From: Bacteroidales bacterium
Lineage (GTDB): Bacteria; Bacteroidota; Bacteroidia; Bacteroidales; UBA1715
Assembly: GCA_031286165.1 (NCBI GenBank)
Contig: JAITUU010000029.1
Coordinates: 58,149-122,148 of the forward strand
Reading direction: 5' to 3'
Length of the DNA stretch: 64,000 bases
The notes beneath the pieces are model-generated. The model was not told where the DNA came from. It saw nothing but the letters and a program-made list of their open reading frames with translations, and did not search any database. Positions 35,045 to 43,604 of the stretch are shown piece by piece. Both the position numbers and the translations under genes were made by a program. Each line of letters starts with the position of its first letter. Position 1 is the stretch's first letter.

Positions 35045-36241
35045 TCAATACAAAAAATTATTATACGGATAACGAATAGCGTGCATTTCTTTTACTTTGT
35101 TATACACCAGCGTTTTAAATTCTTCTATATTTGTTTTTTCGCGTGCCGAAATAAATATACACTCCTGCTGTTTTGCAAAATACATATTTTCCAAATCGGC
35201 AAGTGAATAATTTTCAGGTAATTTCGGCGTGAGGTCATCTTCATCTTTGGGCACACAAGTAAAAGCATCTATTTTATTGAAAACCAAAATAGTAGGTTTA
35301 TCTCCCGCACCAAGGTCGCTTATAGTTTGCTGCACCACGTGCAGATGTTCTTCAAAATTTTTATGCGAAATATCTACCACGTGCAGTAGCAAATCGGCTT
35401 CGCGCACTTCATCGAGGGTGGACTTAAAAGATTCAATCAAGTGTGTAGGAAGTTTGCGAATAAAGCCCACCGTGTCGGAAAGTAAAAACGGTAAATTATC
35501 TATCACCACCTTGCGCACAGTAGTATCGAGCGTGGCAAAGAGTTTATTTTCGGCAAATACTTCCGATTTACTAATTACATTCATGAGCGTAGATTTTCCC
35601 ACATTGGTATAACCCACCAGCGCAACTCGTATCATTTGTCCACGATTTTTGCGCTGCGTAGCCATTTGTTTATCTATAGTTTTCAGTTCTTCTTTAAGCA
35701 GTGCTATTCTGTTTTGAATAATTCGTTTATCGGCTTCTATTTGTTTTTCACCCATACCGCGCGAATTGGTACCACCCCCTCGCTGACGGTCTAAGTGAGT
35801 CCACATACGCGAAAGTCGCGGCAGCATATACTGTAATTGCGCAAGTTCCACCTGCGTTTTTGCGTATGAAGTTTGTGCCCGCTGCGCAAAAATGCTTAAA
35901 ATTAAACTCGTTCTATCTAAAATCCGAATATTAAACTCTTTTTCAATATTACGAATTTGCCGCGGCGAAAGTTCATCATCGAAAATCGCCACATCTATGT
36001 TGTGTTCATCTATATAGTGCTTTATTTCTTCAATTTTTCCGCTACCTATAAATGTGGTAGAGTGCGTTTGCGTAAGTTTTTGCGTAAATATTTTGTCAAT
36101 CACAATACCGGCAGTATCTGCCAAAAAAGCAAGTTCATCTAAATATTCTGCAACGTGTTCTTCGCTTTGTTCTTGGGTTATTACACCTATCAATAGTGCT
36201 CGTTCAGGTTCGTAGGCAGTAGAAATTGTTTGTGTTGTCAT
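35045..36241 (-). CDS. hflX: GTPase HflX
   Basis: HflX is a ribosome-associated GTPase that splits stalled ribosomes. The 398-residue protein has the N-terminal HflX domain (FIGSGKIEEIKHYI, AIFDDELSPRQIRNIEKEFN, VLDRTSLILSIFAQRA-like). Next comes the linker LPRLSRMWTHLDRQRGGGTN. The G domain follows: G1 ALVGYTNVGKSTLMN, G3 LLSDTVGFIRKLP, and G4 LVFNKIDAF. Length is usual. The gene is divergent from xseB. Confidence 0.95.
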   Translation of the reverse strand: MTTQTISTAYEPERALLIGVITQEQSEEHVAEYLDELAFLADTAGIVIDKIFTQKLTQTHSTTFIGSGKIEEIKHYIDEHNIDVAIFDDELSPRQIRNIEKEFNIRILDRTSLILSIFAQRAQTSYAKTQVELAQLQYMLPRLSRMWTHLDRQRGGGTNSRGMGEKQIEADKRIIQNRIALLKEELKTIDKQMATQRKNRGQMIRVALVGYTNVGKSTLMNVISKSEVFAENKLFATLDTTVRKVVIDNLPFLLSDTVGFIRKLPTHLIESFKSTLDEVREADLLLHVVDISHKNFEEHLHVVQQTISDLGAGDKPTILVFNKIDAFTCVPKDEDDLTPKLPENYSLADLENMYFAKQQECIFISAREKTNIEEFKTLVYNKVKEMHAIRYPYNNFLY

Positions 36242-36333
36242 AGTACTTTATTTGCTGTTTTGTAGCACAAATCTACATTACTTATTTGGATTTTTGATTT
36301 AAAAGTATTTTTTTTGTAAAAACTACAATAATT

Positions 36334-36519
36334 ATGACAAAAAATCCTAAAAAATACTCCGAAGCAATTGCCGAAATAGAAAGTATTATTGCTTCCATAG
36401 AAGAAGGTTCTGTTTCTATTGACGATTTAACGCTGCAAATTAAAAAAGCAACTGAACTTTTGCAGTTATGTAAAGAAAAATTAACAAACATTGAAGCAGA
36501 ATTAGCAAATAATCAATAA
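36334..36519 (+). CDS. xseB: Exodeoxyribonuclease VII small subunit
   Basis: XseB forms exonuclease VII with XseA. The 61-residue protein (YSEAIAEIESIIASIEEGSV, SIDDLTLQIKKATELLQLC) is a typical two-helix XseB of the usual length. The large subunit gene is not in the window. It is divergent from hflX and begins the long run of plus-strand genes. Confidence 0.9.
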   Translation: MTKNPKKYSEAIAEIESIIASIEEGSVSIDDLTLQIKKATELLQLCKEKLTNIEAELANNQ

Positions 36520-36561
36520 AAGACATATATTTGTGATTGTGAAACACTTAAAATAAAAACC

Positions 36562-37026
36562 ATGAAAACAAAAACCATTGCAATACACGCCCTTTGCGCC
36601 ACGTGTGCGGTATTTTTAGCATTTACACAGTGTACAAAAGAACCAAAAGTGGAACCAAACATTACCTTTGAAAACGTAAATACCCTGCGACCAACCGTAT
36701 ATGCCGACCAAAATCAGGCTTCACAGGTTATACAATTTACCACCACCGGTGCATGGACTTCTACGGTAAATCCCGCAGCTGGTTCGCGAGAAAGCGGTAC
36801 GCCAAATTGGGTACTTATTAGTCCTTCAAGTGGAAATACCGCAGGCAATTACACCGTTACCGTATATTTTGGAACAAATGCTACCGGTGCCGACCGCCGA
36901 GCAGTAATTATGCTCGATATTGATGGTTCGCTTGTAAGTATTACTCCTACTCAAAAAGCCACTACTCAAAGCGGTGAAATTCCCACCACTCCTACTCTAC
37001 CCACTGTTCCCATTCAACCTTTATAA
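36562..37026 (+). CDS. BACON-domain lipoprotein
   Basis: This 154-residue protein has a lipoprotein signal peptide (MKTKTIAIHALCATCAVFLA followed by FTQC, with Cys24 as the lipidation site). One BACON-like domain follows: FTTTGAWTSTV, WVLISPSSGNTAGNYTVTVY, ADRRAVIMLDIDGSLVSITP. It ends in a Thr/Pro-rich tail. BACON domains are thought to bind carbohydrate or mucin in Bacteroidota outer-membrane lipoproteins. The specific ligand is unknown. A terminator follows the stop. Confidence 0.85.
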   Translation: MKTKTIAIHALCATCAVFLAFTQCTKEPKVEPNITFENVNTLRPTVYADQNQASQVIQFTTTGAWTSTVNPAAGSRESGTPNWVLISPSSGNTAGNYTVTVYFGTNATGADRRAVIMLDIDGSLVSITPTQKATTQSGEIPTTPTLPTVPIQPL

Positions 37027-37047
37027 CTTTTTTTTTTCATTTTTTTT

Positions 37048-37074
37048 AAACCGAGTATTTTACTCGGTTTTTTT
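37048..37074 (+). terminator. Intrinsic terminator after the BACON lipoprotein
   Basis: A perfect 10-bp hairpin aaaccgagta/tactcggttt with a three-base loop runs into a T-run. Confidence 0.85.
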
Positions 37075-37495
37075 ATTGTAAAACCTATTCACAACTTTGT
37101 TACAATCCTGTTAATTACCATATAAAAATGTGTAAAAAAATCATAAAAATGTATGTTAAAAAATTTGGCAATTTCAGTTTCACACACCGTAATCAAAAAT
37201 GTTAGTTTCCAAAATTATTTAGCACTATTTCACAAAAAATAATGAACAAGGCTATACACAACATTGCAGTAAAAAAATAATGAACAATGAAGTGTTGATT
37301 TCATACTGTATATAATTGTTAAAAAAACAATAAACTGCCTCACTGACACAATTTTACAATTTGATATGCTGTTTATAACATTTTAGTAACAACAATTTGC
37401 GTGAAAAACAATACTTTTGCAAAAATTTTTTCCCACGTATTAACTACATATATTCATTACTATATTTCTTTTTAAATTAATTATTATTAATTATT
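37075..37495. other. AT-rich intergenic region before nadA
   Basis: No gene is recognised in this 420-base stretch. It holds two near DnaA boxes (CTATTCACA at 37085 and CTATACACA at 37252, each 8 of 9 to TTATNCACA). A 16-base direct repeat aaaaaataatgaacaa occurs near 37227 and 37272. There is a weak attgtt/aacaat hairpin near 37314 and a TACTTTTG -7 box at 37412-37419 that probably serves nadA. It is the longest gap without a recognised gene or RNA. Confidence 0.5.
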
Positions 37496-38476
37496 ATGAT
37501 ACTATCTGATTTGGTTTCACACTATGGATTTCTCAATCTTCCTGTTCCCGAACATATCAACCTCAAAGAGGAAATACTGCGATTGAAGAAAGAAAAAAAT
37601 GCAATTCTTTTGGCGCATTTTTATCAACATAGTGAAATTCAAGAAATTGCTGATTTTATAGGCGATAGTTTGGCATTGGCACAAAAAGCACAGAATAATA
37701 GTGCCGATATAATTGTATTTGCCGGAGTGCATTTTATGGCAGAAACGGCAAAAATACTTTCTCCGCAGAAAAAAGTGTTGATTCCCGATTTGAATGCCGG
37801 TTGTTCACTTGCCGATTCGTGTAATCCTCAGGATTTTAAACAATTTATAGATGAGCACCCAAATCATAAAGTAGTGTCATACGTGAATACTTCGGCGGCT
37901 ATCAAAATGCTTACTGATGTGGTGTGTACGTCATCGAATGTTGTGAAAATTATAAAAAGTTTTCCAAAAGAACAACAATTGATATTTGCCCCCGATAGAA
38001 ATTTGGGTAGATATGTAGCGCAGCAAACAGGACGTGATTTGGTGGTGTGGAACGGTGCTTGTACTATTCATGAACGATTTTCACTCGAAAAAATATTGGA
38101 ATTGAAACAGCAATTTCCCGATGCAAAAATTTTGAGCCATCCCGAATGTACGCAACCAATACTTGCTGTGAGCGATTTTATAGGTTCTACGGCGCATATT
38201 TTAGAATTTTCAAAAACTGATAGTGCGCAAACTTACATAGTAGTAACCGAATCGGGAATTTTATATAAAATGCGCGAAGCAAGTCCGCAAAAAACGTTTA
38301 TTCCCGCGCCGCCCAATGATAGCACTTGTGCTTGCAACGATTGTGAATTTATGCGATTGATAACTTTGAAAAAAATTTATACTACCTTACTCTACGAACT
38401 TCCCGAAGTACAATTATCAGCCGAAGTAATAGAAAAAGCACGAAAACCAATAGAACGAATGTTGGAACTTTCGTGA
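37496..38476 (+). CDS. nadA: Quinolinate synthase
   Basis: NadA makes quinolinate from iminoaspartate and dihydroxyacetone phosphate for NAD synthesis, using a [4Fe-4S] cluster. The 326-residue protein shows ILLAHFYQHSEIQEIADFIGDSLALA, FAGVHFMAETAKILSPQKKV, LNAGCSLADSC, YVNTSAAIKMLTDVVCTSSN, FAPDRNLGRYV and SHPECTQPI. The cluster cysteines are in the GCSLADSC region, GACTIH and CACNDCEFM. nadB and nadC are not adjacent. A long AT-rich leader precedes it. Confidence 0.95.
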   Translation: MILSDLVSHYGFLNLPVPEHINLKEEILRLKKEKNAILLAHFYQHSEIQEIADFIGDSLALAQKAQNNSADIIVFAGVHFMAETAKILSPQKKVLIPDLNAGCSLADSCNPQDFKQFIDEHPNHKVVSYVNTSAAIKMLTDVVCTSSNVVKIIKSFPKEQQLIFAPDRNLGRYVAQQTGRDLVVWNGACTIHERFSLEKILELKQQFPDAKILSHPECTQPILAVSDFIGSTAHILEFSKTDSAQTYIVVTESGILYKMREASPQKTFIPAPPNDSTCACNDCEFMRLITLKKIYTTLLYELPEVQLSAEVIEKARKPIERMLELS

Positions 38477-38528
38477 GGAGTGAAAAAATCTTTTTTTGTT
38501 CAAAAGTTGTAAATAATTATATTGAATT

Positions 38529-38558
38529 TTGCAAATCAAAAAGTTTTATCTACTTTTG
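38529..38558 (+). promoter_or_regulatory. Promoter TTG-N19-TACTTTTG of the yceD-rpmF-plsX-fabH cluster
   Basis: TTG at 38529-38531 and TACTTTTG at 38551-38558 are separated by 19 bases, a full consensus match, 22 bases before the yceD start. Confidence 0.8.
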
Positions 38559-38580
38559 CGGACTGAAATTTTAAAATTCT

Positions 38581-39099
38581 ATGGTGGAACAGCAAAATAA
38601 ATACTCAATACCATTACAATCATTGAGTGAAGGTGTTCATAATCTGGAATTTACAATTACAAAAGAGTTCATTGAATTACAAAATATAGAAAATATGCTC
38701 AATGTAGAAATTACTGCAAAGATAATTTTTACAAAACGAGCACAGGTTCACACACTGGAACTGAACATGAATGGTAAGGTAGAAGTGCCTTGTGACAGAT
38801 GTTTGGAACCGGTATCAATAGCAATAAAAAATTCGCAGGAATGTATTGTAAAAATAGCATCGGAAAACGATGAATTTACTGATACAGAGAATGTTATATT
38901 AATAGAATCGCACGAAAAAGAAATAGATATAACACATTTGCTCTACGAAAATATATTGCTCGCACTTCCGCTCAAAAAGGTTCATGCACAAGGAAAATGT
39001 AACACTGCCATGACCGCTTACATAGGCGAAGCACACAAAATAAAACAAGAAACAATAGACCCTCGATGGGACTTACTTAGAAATATAAATAGTAATTAA
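38581..39099 (+). CDS. yceD: DUF177 / YceD-family protein
   Basis: This 172-residue protein has the DUF177 core with VPCDRCLEPVSI, a Cys-x-x-Cys motif, and the late block ITHLLYENILLALPL followed by KVHAQGKC. The family is tied to 23S rRNA or ribosome maturation in bacteria and plants. It nearly always precedes rpmF, as it does here with a 16-base gap. Confidence 0.92.
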   Translation: MVEQQNKYSIPLQSLSEGVHNLEFTITKEFIELQNIENMLNVEITAKIIFTKRAQVHTLELNMNGKVEVPCDRCLEPVSIAIKNSQECIVKIASENDEFTDTENVILIESHEKEIDITHLLYENILLALPLKKVHAQGKCNTAMTAYIGEAHKIKQETIDPRWDLLRNINSN

Positions 39100-39115
39100 A
39101 ATAAATTAAAAACCG

Positions 39116-39304
39116 ATGGCACATCCTAAACGAAAAGTATCGTCCACACGTCGCGACAAAAGACGTACACACGACAAAGCAGTTCTTCCAACATTAAGCC
39201 GTTGTTCCGCTACCGATACCATACACCGTCGTCATACTGCGTATGAAGTTGATGGTAACTTATACTACAACGGAAAGTTGATGATAGAAAATAAAGAAGC
39301 ATAA
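39116..39304 (+). CDS. rpmF: Ribosomal protein L32
   Basis: This 62-residue L32 begins MAHPKRKVSSTRRDKRRTHD and continues with LSRCSATDTIHRRHTAYEVD. Only a single Cys remains, so this is the zinc-free form. It lies between yceD and plsX in the conserved order. Confidence 0.95.
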   Translation: MAHPKRKVSSTRRDKRRTHDKAVLPTLSRCSATDTIHRRHTAYEVDGNLYYNGKLMIENKEA

Positions 39305-39326
39305 TTCAAATTAAAAATTTGATAGC

Positions 39327-40268
39327 ATGAGAATAGGTATCGATGCTATGGGTGGTGATTTTGCCCCCGAAGTTGCAGTAATGGGTATTATAGCGGCAAG
39401 TAAAGAAATTCCTGCCGGTGCCACTATTGTAGCCTTTGGCGATGCGGCTATTATTGAAACAATATTGAAACGTGAAAATTGCAATAGTTCTAATATTGAA
39501 ATAATAAATGCTCCCGATGTAATAGGCATGGACGACCATCCTGCAAAGGCTTTTCAAGCAAAACAAAATTCAAGTATTGTAGTTGGATTCCATCATTTGC
39601 ACAGCGGAAAAATAGATGCGTTTGCAAGTGCTGGCAGCACCGGTGCTATGATGGTGGGTGCAATGTACACTATTAAATCTATACAAGGAGTTATTCGCCC
39701 TTGTATTACCGGACCGGTAGCAAAAATTAATGGTGGAAAAATAACTACACTACTCGATGTAGGGCTTAATTCCGATTGCAAACCCGATGTATTATATCAA
39801 TATGCTATGTTGGGAAATTTATTTGCAAAATATTATTACGAAATAGAAACTCCAAAAGTATGTTTGCTCAATATAGGTTCTGAAGAAGGCAAAGGAAATC
39901 TTTTGACTCGTGCGGCATACGAATTAATGAAAGACAGCACGGAATTTCAATTTTGCGGTAATATAGAAAGCAATGAATTGTATTCCGACAAAGTAGATGT
40001 AATAGTATGCGATGGATTTACCGGCAATGTGGTGCTCAAACAAGTAGAATCGCTCTACGAAATAGCAAAAACACTGAATGTAAATAATTCGTTTTTCGAC
40101 CATTTTAACTATGAAAATCATGGAGGAACACCCGTGTTGGGTGTGAATGCTCCGGTGATTATAGGTCATGGGGCTTCGAGCGCGAAAGCCATAAAAAATA
40201 TGATACTTCAAACTCACAAAGTTGTTGTTTCTGATTTAACTGAAAAAATAAAACAAGCATTTCAATAA
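39327..40268 (+). CDS. plsX: Phosphate acyltransferase PlsX
   Basis: PlsX makes acyl-phosphate from acyl-ACP for phospholipid synthesis. The 313-residue protein shows RIGIDAMGGDFAPEVAVMG, ASAGSTGAMMVGAMYT, LLNIGSEEGKGN, VIVCDGFTGNVVLK and HGASSAKAIKNMI. Its stop overlaps the fabH start (TAATG), so the two are coupled. Confidence 0.96.
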   Translation: MRIGIDAMGGDFAPEVAVMGIIAASKEIPAGATIVAFGDAAIIETILKRENCNSSNIEIINAPDVIGMDDHPAKAFQAKQNSSIVVGFHHLHSGKIDAFASAGSTGAMMVGAMYTIKSIQGVIRPCITGPVAKINGGKITTLLDVGLNSDCKPDVLYQYAMLGNLFAKYYYEIETPKVCLLNIGSEEGKGNLLTRAAYELMKDSTEFQFCGNIESNELYSDKVDVIVCDGFTGNVVLKQVESLYEIAKTLNVNNSFFDHFNYENHGGTPVLGVNAPVIIGHGASSAKAIKNMILQTHKVVVSDLTEKIKQAFQ

Positions 40269-41257
40269 TGAGTAAATTACAAGCAGCAATTACCGGTGTG
40301 TACGGTTGGGCTCCCGAAGACGTGATTACCAACGAAGATTTATCGAAAATGGTAGATACCAACGATGAATGGATTACCACTCGCACCGGCGTAAAAGAAC
40401 GCAGAATATTGAAAGACCCTACACTCAGTACTTCCGATATGGCTGCCAATGCCATAAAAGGATTGCTCGAAAAAACAGGCACCAAACCCGAAGAAATAGA
40501 AGTCATAATAGTTGCCACTATTACTCCCGATATGGTATTTCCTTCGTGTGCCGCTATGACCGCCACCAAAGTAGGTGCAAAAAATGCCTTTGCTTTCGAT
40601 TTTAATTCTGCGTGTTGCGGATTTTTATTCGGACTTGAAACTGCTGCACAATTTATAACATCGGGAAAATATAAAAAAGTAATACTTGTGGGTGCCGATA
40701 AAATGACTACCTACACCGATTATACCAATCGCAATACCTGCATACTTTTTGGTGATGCTGCTGCTGCGGTGCTTTTGGAACCCAATTACGAAGGCAATGG
40801 TGTGATAGATTCAGTGCTTCATGTAGATAGCACAAATTGGGAACATTTATGTTTGAAAGCCGGTGGTGCTTTAAAACCCGCATCGCACGAAACCGTAGAT
40901 GCACACGAACATTATATTCATCAAGAAGGACAGCCGGTATTTAAACTCGCTGTGCGAGCCATGGCAGGTGCAAGTGAAGATATTTTGAAACGCAACAATC
41001 TTACCGGCGAAAATATTCAATATCTTATTCCGCATCAAGCAAATAAACGTATAATAGACGCTACGGCTCATTTTATGGGACTTCCCGAAGAAAAAGTGTG
41101 CGTAAATATTCAAAAATACGGAAATACCACTGCTGCCACTATTCCGCTGTGTATGGCAGAATTTGCACCGCAATTCAAAAAAGGCGATAACATAGTACTT
41201 GCAGCCTTCGGCGCGGGTTATAGTTGGGGTGCGCTGTATTTGAAGTGGGCAATATAA
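40268..41257 (+). CDS. fabH: 3-oxoacyl-ACP synthase III
   Basis: FabH starts fatty acid synthesis by condensing acyl-CoA with malonyl-ACP. The 329-residue protein has WITTRTGVKERRI, the catalytic Cys in FDFNSACCGFLFGLETAAQF, the His in LIPHQANKRIIDA, and the Asn in QKYGNTTAATIPL. Length and context are standard. Confidence 0.96.
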   Translation: MSKLQAAITGVYGWAPEDVITNEDLSKMVDTNDEWITTRTGVKERRILKDPTLSTSDMAANAIKGLLEKTGTKPEEIEVIIVATITPDMVFPSCAAMTATKVGAKNAFAFDFNSACCGFLFGLETAAQFITSGKYKKVILVGADKMTTYTDYTNRNTCILFGDAAAAVLLEPNYEGNGVIDSVLHVDSTNWEHLCLKAGGALKPASHETVDAHEHYIHQEGQPVFKLAVRAMAGASEDILKRNNLTGENIQYLIPHQANKRIIDATAHFMGLPEEKVCVNIQKYGNTTAATIPLCMAEFAPQFKKGDNIVLAAFGAGYSWGALYLKWAI

Positions 41258-41396
41258 TTAGTTGTGAGTTTTTAGTTATTAGTTTTCAGAAAGTAGGAAT
41301 TAGAATTTTTTACTATTCTGTTATTAAAAAATAATTTACAATTAGCAATTATTGTGTACTTTTGTGAAAATAGTTTTATTTAAACAAACAATTACT

Positions 41397-41945
41397 ATGA
41401 AAAAATGCGCAATTTTTCTCTTTGTGCTAAGCCTTTTTGTTTCGTGTGGAAAACAGTATGAAAATCCCAATTTTATAGATATTAACGGACGTGTATATAC
41501 ATTACATTCGGCTTTTTACCAAGACCATGGCACCTTTCTCGACAACAATGATGAATTATACCGCGTGTATTACATACAGTTGCAATCGGGCGAAAGAGAT
41601 AATTTCTTCCCTGAAACTTCGTTCGGGTTTATGATAAATTCGTGGAGTACCACTTCCATAGCCGATGGAATTTATGGATATAATGATATGATAGGTGGTT
41701 TTCAAGAGGTATTTCTTGGTGTTAATCAGAAGTACGATGCAAAAGGTTCTGTAATTGCAGGCGAATTTTTTACAAAATTAGACCCTTCGTATTCAAATAC
41801 CATAAAAATATATCCAACCAGAGATAGAAATAAAAAAGTATTTGAAATTAGTTTGCGTTTTATAAAAGGTTCACAAACCTACGATGTTACCGGCTACTAC
41901 GAATACACTATTGCAGAACGCGAAATAATTATGACATCATACTAA
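41397..41945 (+). CDS. Lipoprotein of unknown function
   Basis: From the ATG at 41397 the 182-residue protein begins with a lipoprotein signal (MKKCAIFLFVLSLFVSC), lipidated at Cys17. An upstream start at 41352 would include a TACTTTTG promoter box (41357-41364) and is rejected. The mature part is rich in Tyr, Phe and Asp and probably beta-structured (FGFMINSWSTTSIADGIYGY). No family was recognised. It is likely anchored in the outer membrane. Confidence 0.75.
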   Translation: MKKCAIFLFVLSLFVSCGKQYENPNFIDINGRVYTLHSAFYQDHGTFLDNNDELYRVYYIQLQSGERDNFFPETSFGFMINSWSTTSIADGIYGYNDMIGGFQEVFLGVNQKYDAKGSVIAGEFFTKLDPSYSNTIKIYPTRDRNKKVFEISLRFIKGSQTYDVTGYYEYTIAEREIIMTSY

Positions 41946-41975
41946 TTTTTAACTCCTAATACCTGTTTTTAGACT

Positions 41976-42410
41976 ATGAAAGTGTTAATAGTAAATACAT
42001 CGAAACACCCTATGCCGCAGTATGCCACCGAGCACAGTGCCGGTATGGATTTGCGTGCAAATTTGAGTGAAGCCGTAGTGTTGCAACCTCTTGAACGAAA
42101 AATTATTCCTACCGGATTGTTTATAGAACTTCCCGAAGGATACGAAGCGCAAATTCGTCCGCGTAGCGGATTGGCTGCCAAGCATGGCATTACCTGCCTC
42201 AATACTCCCGGCACTATTGATGCCGATTATAGAGGCGAAATAGGAGTGATTTTGGCGAATGTATCGAACGAGCCGTTTACCGTAACCGATGGCGAGCGTA
42301 TTTGCCAAATGGTGATAGCAAAATATACTAAAGCAGAATTGGTGGAAGTACAGGAACTTTCGAGTACCGAGCGCGGTGCCGGAGGATTTGGCTCTACGGG
42401 GCGAAAGTAA
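41976..42410 (+). CDS. dut: dUTP diphosphatase
   Basis: Dut hydrolyses dUTP to dUMP and keeps uracil out of DNA. All five motifs are visible in 144 residues: [46 protein letters not shown] and [10 protein letters not shown]. The length fits the trimeric type. Confidence 0.96.
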   Translation: MKVLIVNTSKHPMPQYATEHSAGMDLRANLSEAVVLQPLERKIIPTGLFIELPEGYEAQIRPRSGLAAKHGITCLNTPGTIDADYRGEIGVILANVSNEPFTVTDGERICQMVIAKYTKAELVEVQELSSTERGAGGFGSTGRK

Positions 42411-42415
42411 AAAAA

Positions 42416-42511
42416 CAAGCCCCCAACCCCCAAAGGGGGCTATTGAAATAAAGAATACTAACAACTAAAATGCGCTTTCCAAGTCCCCCAAAGGGGGATT
42501 TAGGGGGCTTT
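42416..42511. repeat. Paired GC-rich 'cccccaaaggggg' repeats
   Basis: Two related units, caagcccccaacccccaaag followed by ggggct, and aagtcccccaaagggggatt followed by tagggggctt, flank a 38-base spacer. Each can fold on itself around AAA, and the outer ends can also pair with each other. They stand out from the AT-rich surroundings and resemble dispersed GC-rich elements of other Bacteroidota genomes. Confidence 0.7.
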
Positions 42512-42516
42512 TAACT

Positions 42517-43515
42517 ATGAACATAATAATTCCCATGGCAGGTATGGGCACCCGTATGCGCCCACACACACTCACAGTTCCAAAACCATTGATTTCGGTA
42601 TATGGAAAACCCATAGTGCAAAGTTTGGTAGAAGACCTTGCACGAGTTACAACCGAAAAAATAGACGAAATAGCCTTTATAGTGCACCCTTCGTTTGGTA
42701 AAGCAGTAGAACAATCGCTGCTTGAAATGGCTCAAAAAATGGGTTCAAAAGGGGTAATTTACTATCAAGCGCAGGCGCAGGGAACGGCACACGCTATTAA
42801 TTGTGCCGCGCCTTCTTTGAAAGGCAATGTAATTGTAGCCTTTGCCGACACACTGTTTATATCGAATTTTACGCTCGATATTGCCCTCGATTCTATTATT
42901 TGGGTGCAACAAGTGGAAAATCCCGAAGCCTTTGGTGTGGTAAAAACTACCGCTGCCGGTGTGATTACCGATTTTGTGGAAAAACCCAAAGAATTTGTGA
43001 GCGACCTTGCCATTATTGGTATTTATTACTTTAAAGACGGCGAAAATTTGCAACGCGAATTGCAGTATTTGATAGATAACAATATTCACGTGAAAGGTGA
43101 ATTTCAATTGACCACCGCGCTGGAAAATATGAAGAATAAAAATCTGCAATTTCATGTAGGTCAAGTAGATACGTGGCTTGATTGTGGCAATAAAAATGCT
43201 ACGGTAGATACCAATACCAAACTTTTGCAACACTATGGTCCGAAAATTTCCTGCGATGTGCAGTGTATCAATTCGCACATTGTGGAACCGTGCTGCATAG
43301 CCGCCGGTGTGAAAATAGAAAATTCGGTGGTGGGACCAAACGTTTCCATAGGTGCAGGTACAGAAATTTCACATTCGGTGATTTCTAATTCTATTATTCA
43401 AAATAATACGACTGTTTCTAACGTTTGTATAAGTAATTCTATGATTGGAAGTTATGCCATAGTTGCGCAGCACGTGCTCGATGTGAGTTTGAGCGATTAT
43501 AGCGAAATACGATAA
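42517..43515 (+). CDS. Sugar-phosphate nucleotidyltransferase
   Basis: This 332-residue protein has the nucleotidyltransferase domain MNIIIPMAGMGTRMRPHTLT with VPKPLISVYGKPIVQ, the metal site in VIVAFADTLF, and EKPKEFVSDLAIIGIYYF. A C-terminal left-handed beta-helix of hexapeptide repeats follows (SVVGPNVSIGAGTEIS, SVISNSIIQNNT). It probably activates a hexose-1-phosphate with dTTP or UTP for cell-envelope sugars. The exact sugar is not assignable. It is a lone gene among envelope genes. Confidence 0.88.
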   Translation: MNIIIPMAGMGTRMRPHTLTVPKPLISVYGKPIVQSLVEDLARVTTEKIDEIAFIVHPSFGKAVEQSLLEMAQKMGSKGVIYYQAQAQGTAHAINCAAPSLKGNVIVAFADTLFISNFTLDIALDSIIWVQQVENPEAFGVVKTTAAGVITDFVEKPKEFVSDLAIIGIYYFKDGENLQRELQYLIDNNIHVKGEFQLTTALENMKNKNLQFHVGQVDTWLDCGNKNATVDTNTKLLQHYGPKISCDVQCINSHIVEPCCIAAGVKIENSVVGPNVSIGAGTEISHSVISNSIIQNNTTVSNVCISNSMIGSYAIVAQHVLDVSLSDYSEIR

Positions 43516-43525
43516 AAGGCAAATA

Positions 43526-43584
43526 GATTGCTTCACTGCGTTCGCAATGACGTGAAAACCGTCATTGCGAGGAACGAAGCAATC
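43526..43584. repeat. Palindromic 'GCAATGACG' repeat
   Basis: Arms gattgcttcactgcgttcgc plus aatgacg and cgtcattgcgaggaacgaag plus caatc pair around a short loop. This type of palindrome is widespread in bacterial intergenic regions; a diverged copy is at 21553-21640. Confidence 0.8.
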
Positions 43585-43604
43585 CAGAATAAAGGATTGT
43601 TGAG

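Noticed and set aside
43087..43092. CACGTG core as a third parS site
   Set aside because: The flanks read ATTCACGTGAAAGG, with too many mismatches to TGTTTCACGTGAAACA, and the site lies within a gene.
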